DNA of 64,000 bases from JAWKTM01 sp041399085 (GCA_041399085.1 JAWKTM010000029.1:1-64000); one strand, 5' to 3'. Positions 17,770 to 26,512 are shown, counted from the stretch's first letter. Made by a program: numbers and translations. The notes: generated from the letters alone by a model not told the origin.

Positions 17770-18828
17770 ATGCAACGACGCCAATTCGTGTGCCTTGCCG
17801 CCGGCAGCATCGCGGTCGGCGCCTTCGCCGTGCACCTAGCGTCCGGCGGTCGAGAAGACGCGGGGGCATCGTCGTCCAATTCCGTCGCGACCTTACCAAC
17901 CCCGGCCGGCGACAACCTAATCGCCGTGAATCGAACGGCCCGCGCCTTCGGGTCGAAAATCAGCATCACCGTGCTGCACGCCGATCCGCCCACGGCCCGC
18001 GACGCCGTGGACGCGGCCTTCGGCGAGCTGGCGTTGATCGAACAGTTGATGTCCGTTTATCGCGACGACAGCCAACTGAGCCGCTTGAATCGCGACGGTT
18101 ACCTGGACGATCCTCATCCGTATCTCGTCCGGGTGTTGCAGTTCGCTCGCCAAACGTCGCGGCAAACCAACGGGGCCTTCGACATCACGGTCCAGCCGCT
18201 GTGGCGATTGTTCGACACGGCCCGAGCGGCCGGACGATTGCCGAGCGAGGGCGAGATCGCGGCCGCGCGAGGCTCCGTGGACTGGCAGTGCGTGGAGGCG
18301 ACCGAGCGACGCGTGCGGCTCGTCTCCGACCGGCGGCCGGAGATCACGTTGAACGGCATCGCTCAAGGCTTCGCGGCCGACCGAGTGATGGCGGCCTTGG
18401 CCGAACGAGGCATCGAAAACGCGTTGGTCAACACGGGCGAGCTGAGCGTTCGCGGGCATGGGCGGCGAGGCGACGCGTGGAGCGTGGGGATTCAACATCC
18501 TCGCCAGCCCGACGGCTTTCTCTCGCTGGCCCGCCTCACCGGCCGATGTTTGGCGACCTCCGGCGACTACGCCACGACCTTCTCCGCCGACCGCCGCCAC
18601 CATCACATCTTCGATCCCCGCACCGGCCAATCGCCGACCGAGCTGGCCAGCGTCTCGGTGCTGGCGCCAACCGCAATGGCGGCCGACGCCCTCTCGACCG
18701 CCGCGATGGTGCTGGGTGTGGACGGCACGTTGCGGCTGGTGGCTAACCTGCCGGAAGTCGATACACTGCTGGTCGACAAGCAGGGCCGCCGGCATCGCAC
18801 GGCGAGCTTCCCGGCGGGTACGGCCTAA
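17770..18828 (+). CDS. apbE: FAD:protein FMN transferase (ApbE family)
   Basis: A 352-residue exported protein of the ApbE family, which attaches FMN covalently to a threonine or serine of target flavoproteins such as NqrB/C or RnfG. Seen here: SKISITVLHADPPTA near residue 60, SRLNRDG, FDITVQPLWRLFD, ITLNGIAQGFAADRV, the ADP-binding NTGELSVRG, and the metal-site segment HHIFDPRTGQSP plus TAMAADALSTAAMVLG. The N-terminus MQRRQFVCLAAGSIAVGAFA looks like a Tat or lipoprotein-type signal. Start at ATG 17770. No Nqr or Rnf gene is nearby, so the target is unknown. Confidence 0.92.
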   Translation: MQRRQFVCLAAGSIAVGAFAVHLASGGREDAGASSSNSVATLPTPAGDNLIAVNRTARAFGSKISITVLHADPPTARDAVDAAFGELALIEQLMSVYRDDSQLSRLNRDGYLDDPHPYLVRVLQFARQTSRQTNGAFDITVQPLWRLFDTARAAGRLPSEGEIAAARGSVDWQCVEATERRVRLVSDRRPEITLNGIAQGFAADRVMAALAERGIENALVNTGELSVRGHGRRGDAWSVGIQHPRQPDGFLSLARLTGRCLATSGDYATTFSADRRHHHIFDPRTGQSPTELASVSVLAPTAMAADALSTAAMVLGVDGTLRLVANLPEVDTLLVDKQGRRHRTASFPAGTA

Positions 18829-18996
18829 GCCATTCCGCCCATGGCAGCGGACACGTTGTCGCTGACGAAGGTGCCGACAAGCAGTTTTGTGTCCATGTCG
18901 GACATGAAAAGGCAGGTGCCCCTTGCGGCGCGGTTTCAATCGCTGCTCGAACTAGAGCCATTCGGACTTGGCGCGGCCTGCCGGCGACCGAGCATG

Positions 18997-19116
18997 CTAT
19001 TTCTCGGCATCCGCCTTCGTCTCCACCGCCTGCTTTTGGCTTTCCAGGTAGGCGGACGACGCCAGGCACGTTTTATCGGAATTGATATAGGCGTCGCCGG
19101 CACGTTTCGATATCAT
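18997..19116 (-). CDS. Candidate small protein, 39 residues
   Basis: A short frame on the minus strand runs from ATG at 19116 to TAG at 18997-18999 and reads MISKRAGDAYINSDKTC, then LASSAYLESQKQAVETKADA, then EK. Its third-position GC and amino-acid balance look coding-like, with a helical, charged C-terminal half and one cysteine. It lies 61 bp downstream of the zinc-ribbon gene on the same strand. No convincing ribosome binding site is visible, and the frame is open upstream of the ATG, so it might be the remnant of a longer gene. The rest of 18829-19177 shows nothing. Confidence 0.35.
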   Translation of the reverse strand: MISKRAGDAYINSDKTCLASSAYLESQKQAVETKADAEK

Positions 19117-19177
19117 CCGCCGCCGGTCGGAGCAGCGCGCGGGATTGCGCGGTGGTCTGGGTTCGTGGAATGTGGCT

Positions 19178-19480
19178 CTAAAACCACCAACAACCCACCA
19201 TCGTCAAACTCGCGGTCACGATTCCCAGAAATCCCAGCACGATCCACCACGAAGGGCGATCGGACCAGGGACTGGTGTTCACGGTGACGGCCGCTCCGCA
19301 CGAAGGGCAAATTGCCGTGTCGTCGTAGATGTGGTCGCCACAGTGGTTGCAAACGATTAAGGCCGGTTCGTCTGACTCGTCGTCGTGATCCACGTCGTCG
19401 CGCCAGTCGTCGTCCTCATAATCACTTGGGTCGAAATCGTAGTCATCGAAATCGTCGTTGTGGTCATCATTCCAAGACAT
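19178..19480 (-). CDS. Small acidic zinc-ribbon membrane protein
   Basis: A 100-residue protein with three parts: a very acidic N-terminus (about residues 1-38, mostly D, with N, Y and W), a zinc ribbon CNHCGDHIYDDTAICPSCG (two CxxC knuckles), and a C-terminal membrane helix (WWIVLGFLGIVTASLTMVG). Proteins of this plan are common in planctomycetes without known function. Start ATG at 19480. It is divergent from the L,D-transpeptidase gene. Confidence 0.75.
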   Translation of the reverse strand: MSWNDDHNDDFDDYDFDPSDYEDDDWRDDVDHDDESDEPALIVCNHCGDHIYDDTAICPSCGAAVTVNTSPWSDRPSWWIVLGFLGIVTASLTMVGCWWF

Positions 19481-19621
19481 GAGATGGCTCGATGATGGGT
19501 TTGGTCAATAAGGTCTGCTGAATAATTGAATCGGAGCCATTAACCGCCGTCGCGAACGGAACCCGCCTCAGGTGTTCGCGATCGGTGGAACGGTTCCCGC
19601 ACTAAGTCAAGGAGGACTAAG

Positions 19622-20227
19622 GTGCAAACGGTCAAAACCGCCGTCGTTGTCGTATTGTTGCTGGGCGTCTTGTACGGAGTTTACACCGTCCTGAACACGC
19701 CCGAGACGGAACTGCCGGAATTGCAGTGGCCGACCGCTTCAACCGCGCAGCCACCGGTCATCGATCTCGGACCAAATAGCGGCGGAGGCGACGCTGGCAT
19801 GTTCAGCTCGCCGGCTGATATCGCCGCGCATCCAAACCATGACCACGGTTCCATGCCGCATCACGAAGCCGGTTCGGCATCTCCCACCGGAAGCGCCGTG
19901 GCCACCGATTCTCAGCACGCGATGACCTCGTTCGGAAACCAACAGGCCAGCTACGAGGTCGATGCCTCGTCGTCCTATGCGCCGGCAAACACCGACGCGG
20001 ATTCAACGGACGCGACGATATCTCCGGCAACCAACGCATCTCCGGCGATGACCGCGACGAAGACTCCCAGCGTTTACGGTTCGCTTTCGCCTCCCGAGAT
20101 TCCATCCGCTGGCGCCTCGACCGTGGCCGCCAGCGACTCGGGATCTTCGTCGCCCCGCAGTATTTATGACAGCCCCGCGTCACTAGATCCACCGGACCAC
20201 GAGTTCGGCCGCGGCCGCTGCCAGTAG
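19622..20227 (+). CDS. L,D-transpeptidase gene, N-terminal fragment (frameshifted)
   Basis: Reads 201 residues from a GTG preceded by AAGGAGG. It has a membrane anchor (VVVVLLLGVLYGVYTVL) followed by a long linker rich in S, T, A, P and D. The frame then ends at 20225-20227 after an uncharacteristic stretch (HEFGRGRCQ). In another frame, open from 20187, the same low-complexity composition continues directly into the LysM and YkuD domains of the next entry. A single anchored LysM-YkuD protein of about 485 residues is the natural gene. The switch needs a net +1 (or two -1) shift between about 20187 and 20225. Confidence 0.75.
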   Translation: MQTVKTAVVVVLLLGVLYGVYTVLNTPETELPELQWPTASTAQPPVIDLGPNSGGGDAGMFSSPADIAAHPNHDHGSMPHHEAGSASPTGSAVATDSQHAMTSFGNQQASYEVDASSSYAPANTDADSTDATISPATNASPAMTATKTPSVYGSLSPPEIPSAGASTVAASDSGSSSPRSIYDSPASLDPPDHEFGRGRCQ

Positions 20228-20285
20228 AGATTCCGTTTACGCATCTCCGACAGACGCCAGCAATACGCCACCGGTCTCCGCTTAT

Positions 20286-21086
20286 GTGGATACCAGTGGT
20301 GCGACCACGGCCACGCCCGATGTCGCCACCGCCGATGTCGCTGCGCCCACCGACAGTGCTGCCGATGCATCGCCCAATTCGATTGGTGTTCGCGCGTTCC
20401 AAAATGCGAGACGCACAGCGGAAACCCATATCGCCAACGGCAACTATCGGGAAGCGTTATTCACACTGTCCATCTTTTATAACAGCCCCGATCTTACACC
20501 CGATGAACAGCAGCAATTAATTGATATGCTCGATCCGTTGGCCGGCAAGGTCATCTACTCGATCGAACATCTTATCACGACCGCTCATAAAGTAGGGCGA
20601 GAAGAAGACCTGTTTCAAGTTGCCGAACGGCATCAAGTGCCGTGGCAATTGCTGGCGAACATCAATGGTATCGACGACCCTCGCGTGCTCGTGCCCGGCA
20701 CGGAACTGAAAATCATTCCGGGGCCGTTCCGCGCGGATGTCGATCTCGCGCGAGGCGAGTTGACTTTGTTCGCCAATCGTCTGTACGCAGGCCGCTTTCC
20801 AATCACCATGGGCACGGACCCCGCGCCTCAACCGGGAACTTACGACGTGCGCGACAAGCAACGCGATCGAGCCTATTACAGTGCCGATGGCCGCAGCTTT
20901 CCGCCCGGCGACTCACAGAATCCGTTTGGATCCGTGTGGCTGGATCTCGGCAATGGGTTAGCCATTCACGGCAGCCCGGCCGGGTCGAACACGAATCAAG
21001 GGCTCGGCTGCATTAGCCTGAGTCCGCGCGACGCCAACGACGTCTACGGCATTCTCTCGATCGGATCAAAGGTCATCATCCGCTAG
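20286..21086 (+). CDS. L,D-transpeptidase gene, C-terminal part with LysM and YkuD domains
   Basis: This frame is open from 20187; GTG 20286 is only its first possible start. After a low-complexity linker there is a helical segment (ARRTAETHIANGNYREALFT), a LysM-like peptidoglycan-binding motif (about HQVPWQLLANINGI...VLVPGTELKIIPG) and a YkuD catalytic domain with HGSPAGSNTNQGLGCISLSP, in which H and C are the catalytic pair. Such enzymes form 3-3 peptidoglycan cross-links or attach proteins to the wall in the periplasm, of interest since planctomycete peptidoglycan was long disputed. Probably the same gene as the fragment at 19622. Confidence 0.8.
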   Translation: MDTSGATTATPDVATADVAAPTDSAADASPNSIGVRAFQNARRTAETHIANGNYREALFTLSIFYNSPDLTPDEQQQLIDMLDPLAGKVIYSIEHLITTAHKVGREEDLFQVAERHQVPWQLLANINGIDDPRVLVPGTELKIIPGPFRADVDLARGELTLFANRLYAGRFPITMGTDPAPQPGTYDVRDKQRDRAYYSADGRSFPPGDSQNPFGSVWLDLGNGLAIHGSPAGSNTNQGLGCISLSPRDANDVYGILSIGSKVIIR

Positions 21087-21287
21087 ACCGTGACCGTTCG
21101 ACCGCGCTCGCCGCATCCGCTTTGCCAGACAGCCATCAAGGCAACGGAAGCGAATTCGGCGTTGCGGGAATAAATCGCACGGACCGTGACGAAACAATCG
21201 CATCGGCTTGGCTGTCCCCGAGCCGCGACACGTCACACACGACTGGTTGGGTGTTCCCACCGGCCGGTTTGCGCTAGAGAGTATGCC

Positions 21288-21731
21288 ATGCGATTCCAAC
21301 AACGGCCTTCTGTCTCTCAACAAAACTTGAACATGACCGCGATGATCGACATCGTGTTCCTGCTCTTAGTATTCTTTGTGATGACCTTTCGAGTAGTGGC
21401 GTCCGAAGGCGACTTCACGGTAACGATGCCCGCGAAGGAGGCAAGCTCGGTCAATAAGCCGACTGACACGCCGATCGAAGAGCTGCATGTATATCTCAAC
21501 GCGGACCGTGACGGCGAGCTCACGGATATATCGCTTGGCGAACGATCGTTACCCGATTTCGTCCACCTCCAAGGCGCTCTCGCCGAAGTGGCGAATTCCC
21601 ACACCACGATTCCAGTGACGATTCACGCGGACGAACATCTGCGGTACGAATGGTTAATCGACGCCATTACGGCGGTGGAAAAGGCAAATACCGCGGGACA
21701 TCGCGCTTTTGCCGTGCGTTTGAACGGCTAG
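21288..21731 (+). CDS. ExbD/TolR-like biopolymer transport protein
   Basis: A 147-residue protein with the ExbD/TolR plan: a short cytoplasmic N-terminus (MRFQQRPSVSQQNLNMTAM), one membrane helix holding the essential aspartate (MIDIVFLLLVFFVM), and a periplasmic domain of about 100 residues (EELHVYLNADRDG, VTIHADEHLRYEWLIDAITA). ExbD works with ExbB (MotA/TolQ) to convert proton flow into motion of TonB- or Tol-type partners. No ExbB or TonB gene lies beside it. ATG 21288 follows AGAGAG; the frame is open further upstream without similarity. It follows the L,D-transpeptidase gene on the same strand. Confidence 0.88.
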   Translation: MRFQQRPSVSQQNLNMTAMIDIVFLLLVFFVMTFRVVASEGDFTVTMPAKEASSVNKPTDTPIEELHVYLNADRDGELTDISLGERSLPDFVHLQGALAEVANSHTTIPVTIHADEHLRYEWLIDAITAVEKANTAGHRAFAVRLNG

Positions 21732-21745
21732 CGACGGAAGTCGCT

Positions 21746-23086
21746 CTAACGACTCTCATGCTCTCTTGGTATGGGCGATCCATGAGGATCAATCCGGGGC
21801 GCATTCGTTTCCGCGTCCAGCAAATCACGCATGGCAACATCGGTAAAGTGCTCATAGCGCTCGGCCTTATCGTGGATTCGCTCGGATTCCACGCCAGCCT
21901 GAGATATGAGATACTGCTCCCACAAACGATGTGAACGCACAAGCTCACGGGCACGCTCTCGCCCTCGCGCGGTCAACTCGCACCAACCTCCCGATGCCTC
22001 GGTTCTCCACAGCACGCTTCCCGACAATCGCAGCCAGCGGATCGTTAGTCCCAATGTGAACCGGTCGATCAACAGCGCATCGGCCAGAGAAGCGGGAGTT
22101 GCCTGGCTGTGTTCCTCGCGTTCATCAAATCGATAAAGCAACGCGACAACATCATCGGCCAGGATTCTCCAGGCCAGCTTTCGCTGCCGAATGAGTTTGA
22201 CCAGAACGCCGTGACGTGGACTAAAAAGAATGGCCAGCCCAAGCATGACTCCGGCCGCAACGGCCATCATTCCGGCGGTCGAAGTGCTCTGGAAACCAAA
22301 CCACGCCGGAACCGCAAGTGCTCCGACATGTCCCAAGATCGCCGATAAGGCCGCGAGTACGGCACTAACCACGATCATGCGCGGCAGACGATCGGTTAAC
22401 ATGTAGGCCGCCGCGGGTGGAACCACAAACATCGCCACGACAAGCACATTTCCGACACTTTCAAAACTGGCAACCGCGGTGACTGCCACCAAAATCATCA
22501 GCAAGTAGTGCATCAATCCGGCATGAACGCCGCTTGCGGTCGCCAAGGCGGGATCAAACGAACTGATCTTAAGTTCTTTGTAAAAGACCATAATGAACGT
22601 CGCGTTCACCAGCATGACGACGCCCAATGTTAATACCACACGCGGAACATCTAGCGGCCCTAGCGAAACCGTATCAAGCGGTGTTAATTCGATAGCTCCA
22701 TACAGTACGCAACTCGGATCCAAGTCAACGTGATCCGCGGCTTGGACGATCATGACGAGTCCAAGAGCAAACAACGATGTGAAGACCACTCCCATCGAAG
22801 CTCCCTCGTCGACCCGTCCAACTCCCCGAATCCACTCGGTGAACATGGCTGTCAGAACCCCGACCACGACGGCGCCGAGAAACATGGGAATGCTGTTGCG
22901 ACTGCCGCTAATGAGAAATGCCGCGGCTAGTCCTGGCAGAACGGCGTGGCTGATGGCGTCGCCCAACATACTCATGCGACGCAATACCAAGAAGTTTCCT
23001 AGCAGGGAGGATGCGATGGCACACAAAACTCCTGCCGCCACGATCCATCCGTCCAAAGCCCAATTCCAATCCGAGAGGATTCCCAT
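21746..23086 (-). CDS. Metal ABC transporter permease with C-terminal DtxR/MntR-like domain (second permease)
   Basis: A 446-residue protein. Residues about 10-290 are an ABC-3 (Mn/Zn/Fe) permease: hydrophobic helices with the coupling segment LRRMSMLGDAISHAVLPG. After a basic linker (LVKLIRQRKLAWRIL), residues about 310-440 resemble a winged-helix plus dimerisation domain of the DtxR/MntR family: LADALLIDRFTLGLTIRWL, then SHRLWEQYLISQAGVESERIHDKAERYEHF, where MntR-type proteins have metal-ligand His/Glu residues. The start at 23086 is one base after the stop of the previous permease and is preceded by GGAGG. Last gene of the metal-import operon. The C-terminal domain could sense imported metal (inferred). 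Confidence 0.9.
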   Translation of the reverse strand: MGILSDWNWALDGWIVAAGVLCAIASSLLGNFLVLRRMSMLGDAISHAVLPGLAAAFLISGSRNSIPMFLGAVVVGVLTAMFTEWIRGVGRVDEGASMGVVFTSLFALGLVMIVQAADHVDLDPSCVLYGAIELTPLDTVSLGPLDVPRVVLTLGVVMLVNATFIMVFYKELKISSFDPALATASGVHAGLMHYLLMILVAVTAVASFESVGNVLVVAMFVVPPAAAYMLTDRLPRMIVVSAVLAALSAILGHVGALAVPAWFGFQSTSTAGMMAVAAGVMLGLAILFSPRHGVLVKLIRQRKLAWRILADDVVALLYRFDEREEHSQATPASLADALLIDRFTLGLTIRWLRLSGSVLWRTEASGGWCELTARGRERARELVRSHRLWEQYLISQAGVESERIHDKAERYEHFTDVAMRDLLDAETNAPRIDPHGSPIPREHESR

Positions 23087-23087
23087 C

Positions 23088-24599
23088 TCACGCCTCCGAT
23101 CCTGGCGGGCGTAGCGACGGCGAAATGGATGCCGTTCCGAGGTCGTGCGGACTAGCCGGCACATCGGTGTATCGCCGAGCCAATAGGCCCTCCAACTCGG
23201 AAATAACTTCGGGCTCCAACACATGCTCAATTGCGTCAGCGTCTCGATCCACGCGACTGGGAGCAATTTCGGCGTAGGTGATCAGATAGAGCTCCCAGAG
23301 TCGATGTTGTCTCGTCAATCTCGCGGCTTCGACCATTCCTTCGTCCGTCAGCGTTATGTCGTCCCCGTCTACGCGAACCAAGCCATCACGAACAGCTCGC
23401 CGAATTGCGGTTCCCAAACGACCCGCGGACCAACTGCGTTTTGCCAGCAACTGCATCCGATCAACATCAAATCCCTGATTCCGAGTCGGCTCGAACTTGT
23501 TACGCGTGGCGCTAATCGTCAATTCTCGCAATTCGTAGATCGCTCGTAATAGATGCTGGCGATCGATCTGGCGGTTCAATCGGAGGCGACGCAAGCCGCG
23601 AATCAGCACCCCACGGCGACGCCCCAACAGCATGCTCGCGGAAAACAGTAAGGTGTAAACCAACACGATCATGGCACCCGATGGCAGCCGGGAAAACAGA
23701 GCGCTAATCTCCGCGCCTACCATGCCTCCCAAGGCGCCAAGTCCGCCGGAAATGGCAAACATGCTGGATAATTGATCCGTCCAGAATCGCGCGGCCGCGG
23801 CGGGAATGATGAGCAAGGCAATGACAAGCACAATGCCCACGGCCTGTAAACCCACAATGCAGATCGTGACGACGAGCGCCATCAGTACGATGTCCAACCG
23901 CATCACCGGAAAGCCTCGTGAGGCAGCAAATTCCTCGTCGAAACAGAGCAATTTGAATTCTTTGAACAACAGAAGACAGATACCAATACACACGATCGCG
24001 GCCAACATAATGAGGCGTATGTCGTGTGCGCCCATCGAGGCGGTCTTGCCATAGATAAACGACTCCAGGCCCGCCACGTGGCCTTGTTGCATCTGCTGGC
24101 TAACGCTTAGCAAGGCCAGACCGCCGCCAAAGAAAACGCTCAACACGGCGCCCAATGCCGTGTCTTCCTTGAGCCGCGTGCGTTGGCGAATCAGCAAGAT
24201 GACACCCACGCCGAGTAATCCTGAGACGGTTGCTCCGGACAATAAAAATGGGAGTGATTTGCCGTCCAGCCCGAACCTCGTCGCGATAATGAAGGCCAAA
24301 ACGATGCCAGGAAGCGTGGCATGACTGAGCGCGTCACCCATTAAAGCTCGCTTGCGCAGCAGTGTGAAACTACCTACCATACCGCCCGCACAACCGAGTA
24401 GTGTTGTGCCAAATACGACGACCCGAGTGTTGTAGTCCCGCAGAAATATGACACGCAGCGACTGATTCCAGGAAGTCGACTCCGTCCGTTTGTCGATCGA
24501 ACGCGGCGATACTGGCGATGGTTGGGCATGAAGCGTGGAACATACTAGCAAGGCGCAGCAGGCAACCGTCAAAGCGGCCGTGCAACGTCGCGATATCAT
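23088..24599 (-). CDS. Metal ABC transporter permease with C-terminal DtxR/MntR-like domain (first permease)
   Basis: A 503-residue protein. It begins with a signal-like segment (ALTVACCALLVCSTLHAQ) and a polar spacer, then an ABC-3 permease (about 50-330) with TLLRKRALMGDALSHATLPG and many helices. A DtxR/MntR-like region follows (about 350-480): RAIYELRELTISATRNKFEP, LGTAIRRAVRDGLVRVDGDDI, LTDEGMVEAARLTRQHRLWE and IEHVLEPEVISELEGLL. It forms the import channel with the second permease. Its ATG overlaps the ATPase stop by four bases (ATGA), so translation is probably coupled. The N-terminal signal-like extension is unusual for this family; an internal start is possible. Confidence 0.88.
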   Translation of the reverse strand: MISRRCTAALTVACCALLVCSTLHAQPSPVSPRSIDKRTESTSWNQSLRVIFLRDYNTRVVVFGTTLLGCAGGMVGSFTLLRKRALMGDALSHATLPGIVLAFIIATRFGLDGKSLPFLLSGATVSGLLGVGVILLIRQRTRLKEDTALGAVLSVFFGGGLALLSVSQQMQQGHVAGLESFIYGKTASMGAHDIRLIMLAAIVCIGICLLLFKEFKLLCFDEEFAASRGFPVMRLDIVLMALVVTICIVGLQAVGIVLVIALLIIPAAAARFWTDQLSSMFAISGGLGALGGMVGAEISALFSRLPSGAMIVLVYTLLFSASMLLGRRRGVLIRGLRRLRLNRQIDRQHLLRAIYELRELTISATRNKFEPTRNQGFDVDRMQLLAKRSWSAGRLGTAIRRAVRDGLVRVDGDDITLTDEGMVEAARLTRQHRLWELYLITYAEIAPSRVDRDADAIEHVLEPEVISELEGLLARRYTDVPASPHDLGTASISPSLRPPGSEA

Positions 24600-25420
24600 A
24601 AAGACCGCTCCCGCCGTCTCATGGCTTCGGACACCTGATCCAAAAGTGTGAGACGACCACCGTAAGTCTTTTGAAGATTCTCGGGGGTAAATATGTCGTT
24701 GGTTGGTCCATGAGCGACGACTCGCATGTTGAGCAGCACGACGTAGTCGAAATACTCCGGGACGGTTTGCAGGTCGTGATGAATCACAATCGCGGTCTTT
24801 CCGCGTTCCTTCATCTCGCGGAGAATTTCAACGATGGCTCGTTCCGTAGCCGCATCGACGGCCGCGAATGGCTCGTCCATCAAGTAGAGATCGGCGTCCT
24901 GCACCAGCGCGCGGGCCAGAAACGTCCGTTGCTGTTGACCACCCGAGAGTTGACTAATCTGGCGATGAGCCAGGTCACCGATTCCGACGCGATTCAGCGC
25001 GTCCTGGGCGATGTCGCGGTGCTTCTTGCGAATGGGAAAACACCAGCCGATCTCGCTATACAATCCCATCGTCACCACGTCCAACGCGTCGACGGGGAAG
25101 TCCCAGTCGACGGTCTCGCGCTGCGGCACATAACCCACGCGGCGACGATTGTGTTGGTACGACTTGCCGAATACTTGAATTCGCCCTGACGCACGCGGAA
25201 TTAAATCCATAACAGCCTTGAGCAGCGTGCTCTTGCCGGCCCCGTTCGGCCCCACAACGCCAACAAGAGCGCCAGCGGGAACATCGAACCCAACATCCCA
25301 TAACACGGGCTTGCGGTGATAGGCAACTGTCAGATCGTAGACCGACAGTGGAATGTCCGAAGATTCTCGCGAGTGTCCGGCATCGTTGTTCGTCGCACTT
25401 GTCGCCCGTTGGGGATTCAT
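24596..25420 (-). CDS. Metal ABC transporter ATP-binding protein
   Basis: A 274-residue ABC ATPase of the Mn/Zn importer group (MntB/ZnuC/TroB-like). Walker A GPNGAGKST, Q-loop YVPQRE, signature LSGGQQQR, Walker B LYLMDEP, and the switch histidine in IVIHHDL are all present. The VPQRETVDWDFPVD segment after Walker A is typical of manganese/zinc ATPases. About 28 polar residues precede the domain. ATG 25420 directly follows the stop of the binding-protein gene, and its own stop overlaps the next start by four bases, giving a tight operon. Confidence 0.95.
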   Translation of the reverse strand: MNPQRATSATNNDAGHSRESSDIPLSVYDLTVAYHRKPVLWDVGFDVPAGALVGVVGPNGAGKSTLLKAVMDLIPRASGRIQVFGKSYQHNRRRVGYVPQRETVDWDFPVDALDVVTMGLYSEIGWCFPIRKKHRDIAQDALNRVGIGDLAHRQISQLSGGQQQRTFLARALVQDADLYLMDEPFAAVDAATERAIVEILREMKERGKTAIVIHHDLQTVPEYFDYVVLLNMRVVAHGPTNDIFTPENLQKTYGGRLTLLDQVSEAMRRRERSL

Positions 25421-26437
25421 TTACGTGCCGCGTTCTTTTCCCTCTACTGTCAACTTGCCCGACATGCCAGCTTCGGGGGCGGAGCCTCCGAGCGCGTGGG
25501 TAACAACAGTAATATTGTGATCGAGCATCCCAATATAAGTGCCTTCATAAGTACCGGCCTCGCCCATCGCATCGGAGAATAGTTCGCCGCCCACGACAAC
25601 TTGATGTCCGCGAGACGCAGCGCCCTCGATCAGCGCATCAATGTTCTTTCGGGGCACGCTGCTTTCAATGAAGACCGCGGCGACTCGCTTGGACACGAGG
25701 GTTTCGACCAACGCATTGACTCGTTGCAGCCCCGCTTCCGATTCGGTGGAAATCCCTTGCACACCCATTACGTCGAGGCCATACGCTCGCCCGAAATAGT
25801 TGAATGCGTCATGGGATGTGATCAGCACGCGGCTAGATTCGGGAATTGTTGCAGTCGACGCCAACCCGTATTCGTGCAGTTGCCGTAGCTGTTCGCGATA
25901 CGAGTCAGCGCGGGTCTGATACGACTCGGCATGAGGCGGATCGAAATCACATAACGCTCGCGTGACCGAATCGACGCACTTCGCCCACGCGGACACATCC
26001 ATCCAGACATGCGGATCATAGTGCCCAGACAGTGACTCCGGCTCTAACAGCGTCGCTTCGTCGAGATCTTCCGTTACCGGGAAAACCGGCTTCGTGCGGG
26101 CCATCTTCACCAACGTATCCGACATCTTCCCTTCCAACATCAGACCGGAATAGAAAACAATGTCGGCTTTCATTAGCGTTTGAACATCGTCTCGGGTTGG
26201 TTTGTACAGATGTGGATCAACGCCGGCGCCCATGATTTGAGTCACTTCGACTTGCTCGCCGCCGACATGCCGCACGATGTCGGCAACCATGCCCACCGTG
26301 GAAATCGCTCGAATGGGATAATCCCCGTTGAATTTCGCTGGCGAAGCTGTCGGGGCGGAATCCGGAGACGTGTCAGCTCGATAGCACCCCCAGCCCATGC
26401 CGAGCAAGATGAAGAACACAAGCGGCAAACGATTCAA
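25421..26437 (-). CDS. Metal ABC transporter substrate-binding protein (TroA/ZnuA type)
   Basis: A 338-residue exported metal-binding protein of the cluster A-I family. The N-terminus (LPLVFFILLGMGWGC) suggests a lipoprotein with a lipobox-like cysteine at 18. Candidate metal ligands are H76 (DPHLY), H143 (DPHVW), H209 (SHDAFNYF) and D289 (FSDAMG). Three His plus one Asp is the TroA/ZnuA pattern; classical Mn proteins such as PsaA have Glu at the third site. It lacks the long His-rich loop of ZnuA. First gene of the operon, behind a promoter with two regulator palindromes. Confidence 0.93.
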   Translation of the reverse strand: MNRLPLVFFILLGMGWGCYRADTSPDSAPTASPAKFNGDYPIRAISTVGMVADIVRHVGGEQVEVTQIMGAGVDPHLYKPTRDDVQTLMKADIVFYSGLMLEGKMSDTLVKMARTKPVFPVTEDLDEATLLEPESLSGHYDPHVWMDVSAWAKCVDSVTRALCDFDPPHAESYQTRADSYREQLRQLHEYGLASTATIPESSRVLITSHDAFNYFGRAYGLDVMGVQGISTESEAGLQRVNALVETLVSKRVAAVFIESSVPRKNIDALIEGAASRGHQVVVGGELFSDAMGEAGTYEGTYIGMLDHNITVVTHALGGSAPEAGMSGKLTVEGKERGT

Positions 26438-26483
26438 TTAGCGACTCCTAACACGAGAAGATTGCGATCCAAGCAAGGGACGG

Positions 26484-26499
26484 TGTAGCCATCGCTACA
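26484..26499. promoter_or_regulatory. Operator palindrome 1 (TGTAGC-N4-GCTACA)
   Basis: A perfect inverted repeat, TGTAGCCATCGCTACA, in the gap between the importer operon and the divergent mntR gene. An identical-arm palindrome lies 31 bp away. It falls downstream of the predicted start of the importer transcript, a position suited to a roadblock. Best explained as an MntR binding site (inferred). Confidence 0.8.
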
Positions 26500-26512
26500 T
26501 TTGACTGGCGCG

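Noticed and set aside
17917..18939. 340-codon minus-strand frame opposite apbE
   Set aside because: Antisense to a well-defined ApbE protein; Arg/His-rich shadow composition.
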